From Bacteroidaceae bacterium (lineage in GTDB: Bacteria > Bacteroidota > Bacteroidia > Bacteroidales > Bacteroidaceae), in contig JAFTEV010000017.1 in NCBI GenBank assembly GCA_017453465.1, positions 27,606 through 91,605 on the forward strand: a stretch of 64,000 nt of DNA, written 5' to 3'. The position numbers and the translations under genes were made by a program. The notes beneath the pieces were generated by a model. It saw nothing but the letters and a program-made list of their open reading frames with translations. It did not search any database and was not told the DNA's origin. Below, one piece after another: positions 8,923-16,320 of the stretch. The first letter of the stretch is position 1, and every line of letters starts with the position of its first letter.

Positions 8923-9106
8923 CACGACAGAAAGCCCTCCGCACCGTAAACCCTTCTGATTGTTTTTGTTGCACTTATAAAAGCATCAGCAGAATCTTTC
9001 AGATTGGCCTCAACAAGGTTATTCCGTAAGAGAGAAACACAATTTAACAAAAGCAACCATCATAAAGACAGAAGAAAAAAAATACTGCAACTTTTTTGCT
9101 AAAACA

Positions 9107-9139
9107 TTTGCATAACAAAAAGTTTTTTCCGTATCTTTG
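9107..9139 (+). promoter_or_regulatory. Promoter for the structured RNA / secreted protein unit
   Basis: TTTG at 9107-9110, a 21-bp spacer, and TATCTTTG at 9132-9139 match the Bacteroidetes consensus closely. A transcript would begin near 9146. No comparable promoter is visible between here and the gene at 9509. Confidence 0.75.
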
Positions 9140-9145
9140 CATTGT

Positions 9146-9331
9146 GTTTTGCAAAAACACACCAAATTCAGCTCAATCGCTTCTCGAATTGCGACCTCGG
9201 AAAAGCAAAAAGAGCCAGAAATATCCAATCATTATTGGGATTCGCACCATAAGTGCGGGTTTCCTCATAAATGATTGGAGGCTGTCGCAAGCCTGAGAAG
9301 CGTATGATGGAAATCTGCGCTTTCTTTTTTT
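9146..9331 (+). ncRNA. Candidate structured small RNA or leader RNA (6S-like shape)
   Basis: The region can fold into one long hairpin. The outer stem is 9178-9185 with 9295-9302 and 9189-9195 with 9284-9290. Then come a lopsided central bubble (9196-9224 against 9279-9283), an inner stem 9225-9233 with 9270-9278, and an apical stem 9243-9247 with 9253-9257 closing a CATAA loop. It starts just after a consensus promoter and ends in a T-rich tract, giving about 185 nt. Long hairpin, central bubble and length recall 6S RNA, but identity is not established. It could equally be a leader controlling the secreted protein gene downstream. Confidence 0.5.
9298..9331 (+). terminator. Possible intrinsic terminator at the end of the structured RNA
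   Basis: AAGCG at 9298-9302 can pair with CGCTT at 9318-9322, followed by a T-rich run to 9331. The left strand also belongs to the outer stem of the long hairpin, so the two structures exclude each other, as in attenuators. The terminator stem is short. Confidence 0.4.
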
Positions 9332-9508
9332 AAGGTTAGTACAGGTATTTCACCCCAAAGAGAGAATACAAGCTATTTTATTAACCTTAAAAACAAAGAG
9401 GCTATGGATCCACCTTAAAAATTTTATTACCCAAGCAACAGTGCCGCACACGCTGACATCAAAATCAATCAATCAAAGTATTAACCTTTATAAAAAACAA
9501 AAACAATT

Positions 9509-9967
9509 ATGAACCTGATAGCAAAAATAAAAAGAACCGCCTACATATTTACTGTACTGTTTTGGATGTCATCAAATCTGGCATGGGCAGGAGACGGTGC
9601 CGAAATTGTTGAAAAAGTGGAAAGACAAGTTCTCCTGCTGGAAGCATTTGACAAAACCATTGCAAGTGTTATGATTGACCAACTTTCTTCCACTTCAGAT
9701 ACACGAACTTATACCCGAACACTATATCGCGGCAACACTTACAAAGTTGTCGCGGCGGGCGACGACCACATTAAAGACACGGACTTGGTGGTCTATCGTA
9801 AAAGTGGAAGTAGTTGGGTGGAGGTCAAAAGAGATACAGACTCAAGCAATTGTGCTGTAGTTTCTTTTGACTGTAATGTGTCAGGAGAATACAAATTTGA
9901 AGTAAAAGCCTATAGCTTTGAACCTGGATACAAAAATGCTTACTATGGACTAATCATTGCGTTTTAA
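9509..9967 (+). CDS. Small secreted protein of unknown function
   Basis: The 152-residue product has an N-terminal signal peptide (MNLIAKIKRTAYIFTVLFWM, cleavage near AWAG) and a mature part of about 125 residues that looks all-beta. The stretches YRGNTYKVVAAGDDHIKD and SGEYKFEVKAYSFEPGY suggest a compact beta-sandwich like pre-peptidase C-terminal (PPC)-type domains, but this is weak. No catalytic motif is seen. The gene lies 180 bp after a structured RNA candidate, has no promoter of its own that can be recognised, and is followed by a good terminator, so it may be read from the promoter at 9107-9139. Confidence 0.65.
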   Translation: MNLIAKIKRTAYIFTVLFWMSSNLAWAGDGAEIVEKVERQVLLLEAFDKTIASVMIDQLSSTSDTRTYTRTLYRGNTYKVVAAGDDHIKDTDLVVYRKSGSSWVEVKRDTDSSNCAVVSFDCNVSGEYKFEVKAYSFEPGYKNAYYGLIIAF

Positions 9968-10011
9968 GCAAACAAACGTGATTGGGACATAGAACTCATA
10001 GCAATATGTTT

Positions 10012-10054
10012 ATGGCAACAAAGATGGAATAACACTTCTTTGTTGCCATTATTC
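10012..10054 (+). terminator. Terminator after the small secreted protein
   Basis: ATGGCAACAAAG at 10012-10023 pairs perfectly with CTTTGTTGCCAT at 10038-10049, with a 14-base loop and a short TATT tail. It may serve both strands, since the flavodoxin gene converges on it. Confidence 0.75.
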
Positions 10055-10141
10055 AAAAATCTCGTCGCCTTGCTTTCATGCAGTTCTACGATTATGCAAT
10101 TGTTCCACCGCAGAACCCAAGCTCAGCAGAACATGGGGAAT

Positions 10142-10780
10142 TTACAAACTCTCTGCCATCCGCTTTCCTGCATCGAAAGCCTTCTGCAAGTCTTCCTCCC
10201 AATGCTCCTCACGATATCGACGCTTGTCTGGCTCGGAGAACATAGCCAGTTCGTAGCGGTCGTAGTTCTTCACCTGATAAGTGTTGTAGGCAGTGAGTTT
10301 TTCGGGCTGTCCCAGCGCTTGCGTGATGCAATACTCCATCGAGCCGTAACCATTGCAATTGTTATACTCCTGCGTGCCGTTCTGAGTTTCTATCAGCAAC
10401 ACGGGCATCCGCTTCGGAGCCGTCAGGCTGCGGTCGTTGTAGGAAAGCCAGGGAAACGCCAGACGCTCCAGGAAAGTGCGCATCTGCCCCGTCACCTCTC
10501 CGAAATAGTTGGGCGAACCCAGCACAAGGCCGTCGGCCTGGGCAATCTCCTCCAGAACCGGAGTGAGGGCATCCTTGAATTTACACAGGTTTGAAGCCTT
10601 GCCCTTTATCTTGCAAGCCATGCACGCCATACAGCCCTTGTAGTCAAGACCGTAAAGACGCACCGTTTTTACTTCAATCGCACTGTCCACGGAGTTTGCG
10701 CCTTCGGCAAACTTCTGCAACATCGAGGCCGTGTTGAAATTCCTTCTGGGGCCTCCGTCAATAATCATAATCTTCTTCAT
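10142..10780 (-). CDS. Flavodoxin-family NAD(P)H-dependent oxidoreductase / iron-sulfur flavoprotein-like
   Basis: The 212-residue protein begins MKKIMIIDGGPRRNFNTASM, the FMN phosphate-binding loop of the flavodoxin-like fold. It continues with a cysteine cluster CMACMACKIKG (about residues 54-64) and LVLGSPNYFGEVTGQMRTFL, the typical FMN-binding region of NADPH-dependent FMN reductases. It probably reduces quinones, nitro compounds or a metal centre in the cytoplasm. Its start overlaps the end of the upstream 96-residue gene by 23 bp, so the two are translationally coupled. Confidence 0.85.
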   Translation of the reverse strand: MKKIMIIDGGPRRNFNTASMLQKFAEGANSVDSAIEVKTVRLYGLDYKGCMACMACKIKGKASNLCKFKDALTPVLEEIAQADGLVLGSPNYFGEVTGQMRTFLERLAFPWLSYNDRSLTAPKRMPVLLIETQNGTQEYNNCNGYGSMEYCITQALGQPEKLTAYNTYQVKNYDRYELAMFSEPDKRRYREEHWEEDLQKAFDAGKRMAESL

Positions 10781-11048
10781 GCTTATAAGTGTTTTTTGGG
10801 GGGTATAGCATACTCTCCAAGCGTTCTACCGCCGCTGTTATGTCGGCTTCAAACCGCTGATGGTCTCGCAGGAAGTCAGTCCTTCCATCAGAAATCTCGT
10901 CAAACAAATCCCTACTCATGGCATCAACATACGAAGCAATGGCATACTCTATGTCGTCCCGCTGCCAGTCGAGCGAGGAATGAACATAAACGTTCCGCTT
11001 CTGGTGCAGAAAACTATATGCCGTCTCTATGCTGTCCCTTGTTATCAT
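10758..11048 (-). CDS. Conserved small hypothetical protein coupled to a flavodoxin-family gene
   Basis: This is a 96-residue acidic cytoplasmic protein (MITRDSIETAYSFLHQKRNV at the start) with no signal peptide and a predicted mostly helical fold. Notable are HQKRNVYVHSSLDWQRDDIE and a C-terminal YKHEEDYDY. No family function is known to me. The 3' end overlaps the flavodoxin-family start by 23 bp, implying coordinated expression. A possible -7 box TATTTTTG lies upstream on the minus strand at 11074-11081. Confidence 0.7.
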   Translation of the reverse strand: MITRDSIETAYSFLHQKRNVYVHSSLDWQRDDIEYAIASYVDAMSRDLFDEISDGRTDFLRDHQRFEADITAAVERLESMLYPPKNTYKHEEDYDY

Positions 11049-11198
11049 GCGTTGCTGCTTTTAAATTTGCCCACAAAAATACTCATTTTTTTATTAAAAA
11101 AGCAGCACTCATAACACATCTTCACTACTCTTTGACCGATTTTGATTGATTTTTCAGTAAAATTGCAGCAAAAAACACAAAAATATAAAACGCAAAAA

Positions 11199-11777
11199 AT
11201 GAAAAAGAAAATTATTGCTACATGCCTGATGAGCCTGATAACCAGCTGTGCGTTTGCTCAGGAAGAAAACGGATTTAAGAAAATCAACGTAAGAGAAGAC
11301 TTCACGGAAAATGGATTCCAATGGTTTCACGATGCCGAACTCCTTGCGGCAGGCGACAAGGAGAAAAGCAATGCCATGACAATTGGATGGGGCGGAATCG
11401 GGACGCTCTGGGGGCGCACAGCCCTGACAGTCTATGTGGCAGAAAAACGCTACACCAAGGAATTCATGGACAAGGCGCAATACTTCACCGTGATGACCTT
11501 CGATGTAGCCCACAGCAACGTTTTGAACTACATGGGGCACAAAAGCGGACGCGACGGCGACAAAGCCCAAGCCCTTGGTCTGCACACAGCCTATACAACC
11601 AACGGCACGCCCTACTACACCGAGGCCGAAATGGTGATAGAGTGTCAAATCATGTACGCAGCCCCCTTCGACCCCCAATATTTCAAGAGCGATGCACCCA
11701 AAAGCATGTACCAGAACTTCCCCGCAGGCCTGCACTCCATGTACATCGGCGAAGTTGTAAATGCGTGGAAGAAATAA
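11199..11777 (+). CDS. Exported flavin reductase family protein
   Basis: Starting at the ATG at 11199 gives 192 residues beginning MKKKIIATCLMSLITSCAFA. This is a signal peptide that could be cleaved after AFA or, because ITSC fits a lipobox, be lipidated. An earlier in-frame ATG at 11142 would bury the signal. The mature part is a flavin-reductase-like FMN-binding split barrel (ESN..TIGWGGIGTLWGRTA and the later YFTVMTFD...GHKSGRDGDKAQ). Cytoplasmic relatives reduce FMN with NAD(P)H. Export is unusual, and the periplasmic partner is unknown. It ends 21 bp from a convergent gene. Confidence 0.8.
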   Translation: MKKKIIATCLMSLITSCAFAQEENGFKKINVREDFTENGFQWFHDAELLAAGDKEKSNAMTIGWGGIGTLWGRTALTVYVAEKRYTKEFMDKAQYFTVMTFDVAHSNVLNYMGHKSGRDGDKAQALGLHTAYTTNGTPYYTEAEMVIECQIMYAAPFDPQYFKSDAPKSMYQNFPAGLHSMYIGEVVNAWKK

Positions 11778-11798
11778 GAAAATGAGTTACGTACATTT

Positions 11799-12854
11799 TC
11801 ATTCGTAGTGCCTAATCCGCACCTCGATGTTTTCATTCTTTAATTGGTCGGAAATATCGGCCATGCGGGTCTGCCCATAGTGATAGGGGAACAGCACTTT
11901 GGGCTTCACCTGCTTTGCTGCTTTCACCAGTTGGTCGGTCGTCATGGTGTAGGGCTGGTTGCAGGGCACGAAGGCCACGTCGATGTCTTTCAGGGATGAC
12001 ATTTCGGGGATGTCTTCTGTATCGCCTGCAATATAGATTCTTAGTCCGTCAATGGTAAGGATGAAGCCGTTGTCGCGTCCCTTGGGGTGAAACTGAAGGT
12101 GTCCTTCTGTTGTATTGTATGCAGGGACTGCCTCAACCGTGAAGTCGTCGGCCAGCTGTATCTTGTCTCCATTGCCCATCACATTGCCATAACCCAGCAC
12201 GTCGGCACACCGCTTGTTGGTAATCAGGCTTGTGGTTTCAGCCGTCAGCTGCTTGATTGCCTGCTGGTCGAAGTGGTCTCCGTGTTCGTGGGTCACAAAT
12301 ATGTAGTCGGCTTTGGGCATGGACTGATAGTCTATTGTCCTGTCTCCCAACTTGGTCACGGGGTCAATTTCGATTTCCGTGCCATCGTATTCTATTCTGA
12401 TACTGGCATGAATGAGGGCGTGGAATTTGACGATTTTTCCGCTCTTTGTTCTAAAGACATCCAGCTGGTAGGTGTCCGTAGCAGTCGGCATTTTTGCTTT
12501 TTCCCAGGCCAGGATGCCTCCCTGAAGGTTCAGCACCTTGTAGCCTTCGGCAGTCAACCTGTCGGCGGCATTGGCGGAACGGCGACCGCTCCTGCAATAG
12601 ACGGCAATCGTGTTTTCCTTCGGCAGGAGCTTTTTGGCGTTTTCCAGGAAATCGCCCTGTTTAACGTCTATGTTCATTGCCCCTTCAAGATGTCCATCGG
12701 CAAACTCCGAGGCTGTTCTCACATCGAGCAGTACGATGGCGGGATTCTGTATCTGCTCGGCAAAGGCATTCACTTCAAGGGTTTCGTACTTCTGTTCGCC
12801 ACAGGCTGATGTCAGCCCCAACATGGCCAACAGGCAGGTTAAGATTTTCTTCAT
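11799..12854 (-). CDS. Lipoprotein with rhodanese domain fused to an UlaG-like metallo-beta-lactamase domain
   Basis: The 351-residue protein starts MKKILTCLLAMLGLTSACGE, with a lipobox (TSAC), so it should be anchored in a membrane facing the periplasm or surface. Residues about 30-125 are a rhodanese domain with active-site loop VYCRSGRRSA (Cys present). Residues about 140-351 are an MBL-fold hydrolase of the UlaG/YtnP type with THEHGDHFD, IYIAGDTEDIPEM and FPYHYGQT metal ligands all present. Fused rhodanese-MBL enzymes act in sulfur transfer or persulfide oxidation, but those use a different MBL type (ETHE1), so the role here is open. It lies in a divergent or isolated position with a family B repeat upstream. 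Confidence 0.85.
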   Translation of the reverse strand: MKKILTCLLAMLGLTSACGEQKYETLEVNAFAEQIQNPAIVLLDVRTASEFADGHLEGAMNIDVKQGDFLENAKKLLPKENTIAVYCRSGRRSANAADRLTAEGYKVLNLQGGILAWEKAKMPTATDTYQLDVFRTKSGKIVKFHALIHASIRIEYDGTEIEIDPVTKLGDRTIDYQSMPKADYIFVTHEHGDHFDQQAIKQLTAETTSLITNKRCADVLGYGNVMGNGDKIQLADDFTVEAVPAYNTTEGHLQFHPKGRDNGFILTIDGLRIYIAGDTEDIPEMSSLKDIDVAFVPCNQPYTMTTDQLVKAAKQVKPKVLFPYHYGQTRMADISDQLKNENIEVRIRHYE

Positions 12855-12860
12855 AATTAA

Positions 12861-13029
12861 TTTTACAATTTTTTTTGTAGGAGTTAAGTAGTTAAGCCAA
12901 TACAGAACGTCAGTAATGGCTTAACTTCTGTCCGAAAGACGAGCGAAGCGATAACTCCTTAACTACCATTTTCAATCTTCTTATCGACCCAAAGTCGCTT
13001 TCGTAAGAAAGAATCTTCAATCTTCAATC
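12861..13029. repeat. Family B repeat, copy 1 (GGAGTTAAG / CAATCTTC units)
   Basis: This block holds GGAGTTAAG units, a core AAGCCAATACAGAACGTC followed by GGCTTAACTTCTGTCCGAA, and terminal CTTCAATCTTC units. The reverse complement of 61806-61951 matches it over most of its length, with one small insertion here (about 12981-13012). It fills the gap between the PfkB kinase and the rhodanese-MBL gene. Confidence 0.8.
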
Positions 13030-13920
13030 TCAACTTTTAAATCGGGAAATTGCTTCAGCTTCGGTTCCACGAAACGGGCCGCTGTTCTCCAGTTTAATCG
13101 TGCTGACCGCAGTGGCAAAGAGGGCGGCACTGCGTGGGGAGGCTCCTTGCACACGCTGATAGACATAGCCCATGGTGTAGGTGTCGCCGCAGCCTGTGGC
13201 ATCCACCACTTGCTTCGGGGCGAGGGGCGGAATGTTGTAGAATGTGCCATGAACCAGAACAATGCTGCCTTCGCTGCCGAGCGTAAGCAGCACTTCCTCA
13301 ATGCCCCAGTCGGCCAATTGCAGGGCGGCCTGGTGCAGGTCGTCCTGGCCTGTCAGCGTGCGGATTTCGTGTTCGTTTACCTTCAGAATGTCAATGTACT
13401 TGAAGAACTCCAGCTTGTCTTTCCAGTCACAGGCAAAGACCTGCTCGCCGCGCACCTCGCGCAGGTAGCCCTGGGCATCCATCACTATCGTGCCGTGACG
13501 GTGCAGCTCCTTCACCACTTCGAGCGGAAAGTCGTCGGCCAGCAAACTGCCCAGACAGATGTAACGGGCTTCCACTCCCCTCACGCATTCCACCGTGAAG
13601 GGGTCGGCCTTGGCTCGCACCCGCTGCTGACGGTCATTCTGGTTCGCACTATATATGTTTTCAAAAAACACACTCTTCCTGCTGGGCACCACATCCACCT
13701 CGATGCCTTCCCTGCGGATGTCCTCCACGGCTTGCATCTCGCTCTCGGCCAGCGATGCAATCAGTTTGAACGAGACTTTCGACTGGCTGCTACGTAGCAA
13801 GCTACCTATGCCGTGTGCAAAATAGAATGTTGTGCCGCCTGGCATATAGACTTCATGGTCGGGGGTCACAATCTTATCGAGCGTGACGTGGCCTATGCAA
13901 ATAATATCCTTTTTCATCAT
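13030..13920 (-). CDS. PfkB family carbohydrate kinase
   Basis: The start at 13920 (MMKKDIICIGHVTLDKI) gives 296 residues; 13917 is equally possible. Ribokinase-fold signatures are present: the glycine-rich YMPGGTTFYFAHGIGSL near residue 27, DILKVNEHEIRTLTG in the middle, and the C-terminal anion-hole and catalytic-base motif VDATGCGDTYTMGYV (about residues 240-254). The enzyme phosphorylates a sugar, nucleoside or similar alcohol with ATP in the cytoplasm; the exact substrate cannot be read from sequence. No operon partners on the same strand lie within 80 bp. Confidence 0.85.
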   Translation of the reverse strand: MMKKDIICIGHVTLDKIVTPDHEVYMPGGTTFYFAHGIGSLLRSSQSKVSFKLIASLAESEMQAVEDIRREGIEVDVVPSRKSVFFENIYSANQNDRQQRVRAKADPFTVECVRGVEARYICLGSLLADDFPLEVVKELHRHGTIVMDAQGYLREVRGEQVFACDWKDKLEFFKYIDILKVNEHEIRTLTGQDDLHQAALQLADWGIEEVLLTLGSEGSIVLVHGTFYNIPPLAPKQVVDATGCGDTYTMGYVYQRVQGASPRSAALFATAVSTIKLENSGPFRGTEAEAISRFKS

Positions 13921-14001
13921 GTTCCGAGAGTACCAGATTCTTCTATACGACTGCAAATGTTCATTGTTCTTCCATTTTCATTCGTTAGTACTTATTATTT
14001 T

Positions 14002-14259
14002 CTACGCGGCCACACCCATCTCATAAAGATGTTCGGGGGCAATGTCCACGGTGCCGTCGAGCCAGCAAACAGTCCATCCATCAAGGCTAACGCAGTCGAA
14101 TACTTCTTTGTCGCGCAGGGGGGCAAAGAGTTTGTACTTCTCAATGAGTGGCAGACAGTCGAAGATACGTTGGCTACCATCGTTGAAAGTCAGATGCAGC
14201 CGATAGTCATCAAGCGGACGGGCAGCAGTAACCCATTTCAATTTGTTTTCTATTTCCAT
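14002..14259 (-). CDS. DUF2442 domain protein
   Basis: An 85-residue protein matching DUF2442: an N-terminal WVTAARPLDDYRLHLTF strand pair, then GSQRIFDCLPLIEKYKLFAPL, and VCWLDGTVDIAPEHLY near the C-terminus. The family is small, cytoplasmic and of unknown biochemical role, and is very often encoded next to DUF4160, as here (3 bp between the genes). The upstream partner carries a frameshift, so this protein may now be expressed alone. Confidence 0.88.
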   Translation of the reverse strand: MEIENKLKWVTAARPLDDYRLHLTFNDGSQRIFDCLPLIEKYKLFAPLRDKEVFDCVSLDGWTVCWLDGTVDIAPEHLYEMGVAA

Positions 14260-14262
14260 ACG

Positions 14263-14516
14263 CTAATCCAGTGGAGTAATCTTTGCCAAAGTCTCGCCAT
14301 TCTCCATACGCTCCCAGTTCTCCATCAGTTCGTCCTTGTGCAGGTCGAGCCACTCGAAGACAAGATGCAGAGCACGGCGTGGCATCTGCCCCGTTACCCT
14401 ACCCGTCTGGATGTCAATCGTGGCACGATACTCGTGCGCACATGGAAGTGCGGCGGATTGTAATCAGGCAAATACATCGTGATGACGATTCCGTAGAAAT
14501 GGCTAATCTCTGGCAT
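14263..14516 (-). pseudogene. DUF4160 gene with a single-base frameshift
   Basis: Translation from the ATG at 14516 gives MPEISHFYGIVITMYLPDYN and then PPHFHVR, an exact DUF4160 N-terminus, before drifting out of frame. The rest of the family sequence continues in another frame: YRATIDIQTGRVTGQMPRRA and LVFEWLDLHKDELMENWE, ending at the TAG at 14263-14265. One base appears to be missing near 14436, after HVR, where the family usually has a Tyr codon. No slippery heptamer is present, so programmed frameshifting is unlikely. It is either a recent mutation or a sequencing error. A TAACTTTG box lies upstream at 14546-14553. Confidence 0.8.
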
Positions 14517-14545
14517 AATACCTTTTATTTGATTTATTACGGCGA

Positions 14546-14553
14546 CAAAGTTA
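14546..14553 (-). promoter_or_regulatory. -7 box for the DUF4160-DUF2442 pair
   Basis: TAACTTTG on the minus strand lies 30 bp upstream of the DUF4160 start codon. No TTTG is found at the ideal -33 spacing. Confidence 0.45.
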
Positions 14554-14605
14554 CAACTTTTTTTGCAAACACATTGCGCTTTGCCGTTAAAAGTGACGAA
14601 GGGGG

Positions 14606-16261
14606 TCACTTCAGCTTTTCCAGAACTCTTTGCAGTTCGAGGTCAAAGGCATCGTAGCCGCTGATGCGGAGGCCATCGCGCACACGGCGGCAGTCGGGAG
14701 TGATGGTCTCGTAGTGGGGAATGCCGTTGAACTGGAACAGCTCTCGCAGACGGTCGAACTCCCCGTAGGTGAGACAAACCGTTTCTTCGTCGGCAAGCCA
14801 TTCAGCCACGTACCGCTTGTAGGCATCGCTGCCCTCAGCAGTGCGCTCCCCTGCGATGAAGACGAGCTTCACGTCATCGCGCTTGGCTATCTGGGCGCGC
14901 AGTTCCTTGCTCTCCTGAATGGCACCACGGCAGGGACCACAGCTCATGCCCCAGAAGTCAATGACGAGCAACTTGCCTGGAAACTTGCCGACAAGCTGGC
15001 GGATGAGTGCTGCCCCAGGGACATCGGGCAGCGGCGTGGCGAGTTCTGCTTGCGACAATTGGTGGTCGCGAAATTGCTCAGCCTTCTGGCGAATGTAGGG
15101 ATTCTTCAATGCACCAAGATAGAGCGGGTACAGCTGGTCGAGCAAATCTCCTGCTTCGCGCCAAGTGCTAAACGACTGTATCATTTCCTTATAGACACAC
15201 AACTGCGCTGTCTGGTTTTCCTTGTCCGTGCCCATGAACTTGCGCAGGGCGGGGAGAAGGTTAGCGAGCTTCTTGGAGTAACACTCAAAGTTTATCTCCA
15301 TGCCGCCACCCTCGCTGAGAACACCCTTGTAGTGGTCTTCACGCACAGGCTTGGCATACGGGACGCGGTTCTGCAGAAGGGAGAAACTGCTGCTGGCGAA
15401 GAGCAGCGGATTGTCGTAGTCAATGTGGCGCATGGGGGCGTAAGTTTCATAGTCAAGATACTTCTTCCACTCCGCGCTGTCGAGGATTTCGGTGTACCAG
15501 ACGCTGTCGCGCTTCTCGGTTTTCGCCAAGCCTTTTGCTATTCTCTCGATACAACCTATGTAGTTCATTCCGAACTCGGCCTGAAGGTCGGCCAGTGCCA
15601 ACTGCACTTCCATTGGCGTGTAGTCCTCACTGCGGCTCACCTTTTGCAGTCTGGCCATCGCCCGCTTCCACACTGCCTCGGCCACCTCATTGGCTTCGTC
15701 AAACGTGCCCTCAAACTTCCACAGCGGTTCCATCACCTTCGCCATCTTATGCGACGTGCGGAGCCACCGCTCCACGTCGTGGCTGCTGCCATTGTTATAG
15801 ACGCACTGGTAGAAGTCGAACATTCTCTTGCGCACAGTGATGTCGATGGTCTCGCCGGGGCGGGCGAAGAAGCGGATGGCATTGAAGTGTACCTTCGATT
15901 CATCCGCAATGAAAGAGTTGCGGACGGGATAGCTGGCCAGGAACTTCTTGCAGAACGTGCCGTCGTCGGCAATGTCGAGCACCAGCACCGTGCTGGCCTT
16001 CTCGAAGACATCTTCGTAGCAGCATGACATCGACGTGAAACCAAACCGCTCTGCGTCGTAGTCCTCAATGCGGCCTTTGATGGTGATGGTGTCGGTCTTG
16101 AACCAGTCGGCGGGCACCGCCCACGGGTTTGCCTCGACCAGTTCCTGCATCGTTAGTGCGTTCATCACTTCTATTTTCTCTGAGACGAAAGACACGACTT
16201 TCCGAACAACAAATACTGCCACGACAGTCAATAAGACGATAATAAAAACTTTCCTTTTCAT
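14606..16261 (-). CDS. TlpA-like thiol-disulfide oxidoreductase, membrane-anchored
   Basis: The 551-residue protein has an uncleaved N-terminal anchor (MKRKVFIIVLLTVVAVFVV), then a long mostly helical region of about 370 residues without recognisable motif, and a C-terminal thioredoxin fold from about residue 420. That fold has the CxxC active site in LLVIDFWGMSCGPCRGAIQE and the cis-Pro region FNGIPHYETI. Bacteroidetes encode many such large TlpA/AhpC-TSA-like proteins facing the periplasm, thought to act in disulfide or redox homeostasis. The middle region may bind a client or small ligand. It stands alone on the minus strand. Confidence 0.85.
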   Translation of the reverse strand: MKRKVFIIVLLTVVAVFVVRKVVSFVSEKIEVMNALTMQELVEANPWAVPADWFKTDTITIKGRIEDYDAERFGFTSMSCCYEDVFEKASTVLVLDIADDGTFCKKFLASYPVRNSFIADESKVHFNAIRFFARPGETIDITVRKRMFDFYQCVYNNGSSHDVERWLRTSHKMAKVMEPLWKFEGTFDEANEVAEAVWKRAMARLQKVSRSEDYTPMEVQLALADLQAEFGMNYIGCIERIAKGLAKTEKRDSVWYTEILDSAEWKKYLDYETYAPMRHIDYDNPLLFASSSFSLLQNRVPYAKPVREDHYKGVLSEGGGMEINFECYSKKLANLLPALRKFMGTDKENQTAQLCVYKEMIQSFSTWREAGDLLDQLYPLYLGALKNPYIRQKAEQFRDHQLSQAELATPLPDVPGAALIRQLVGKFPGKLLVIDFWGMSCGPCRGAIQESKELRAQIAKRDDVKLVFIAGERTAEGSDAYKRYVAEWLADEETVCLTYGEFDRLRELFQFNGIPHYETITPDCRRVRDGLRISGYDAFDLELQRVLEKLK

Positions 16262-16320
16262 TGTTTTTTGTGATTACTAAATCTTTTATATATTGAACAC
16301 AGAGGCACAGAGATTTTTCT

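Noticed and set aside
9568-9967. Bacteriocin or toxin call for the 152-residue secreted protein
   Set aside because: It has a normal signal peptide and beta-rich body without toxin motif, immunity partner or double-glycine leader.
14425-14445. Programmed frameshift in DUF4160
   Set aside because: There is no slippery heptamer or downstream stimulatory structure, so a simple one-base deletion or read error is more likely.
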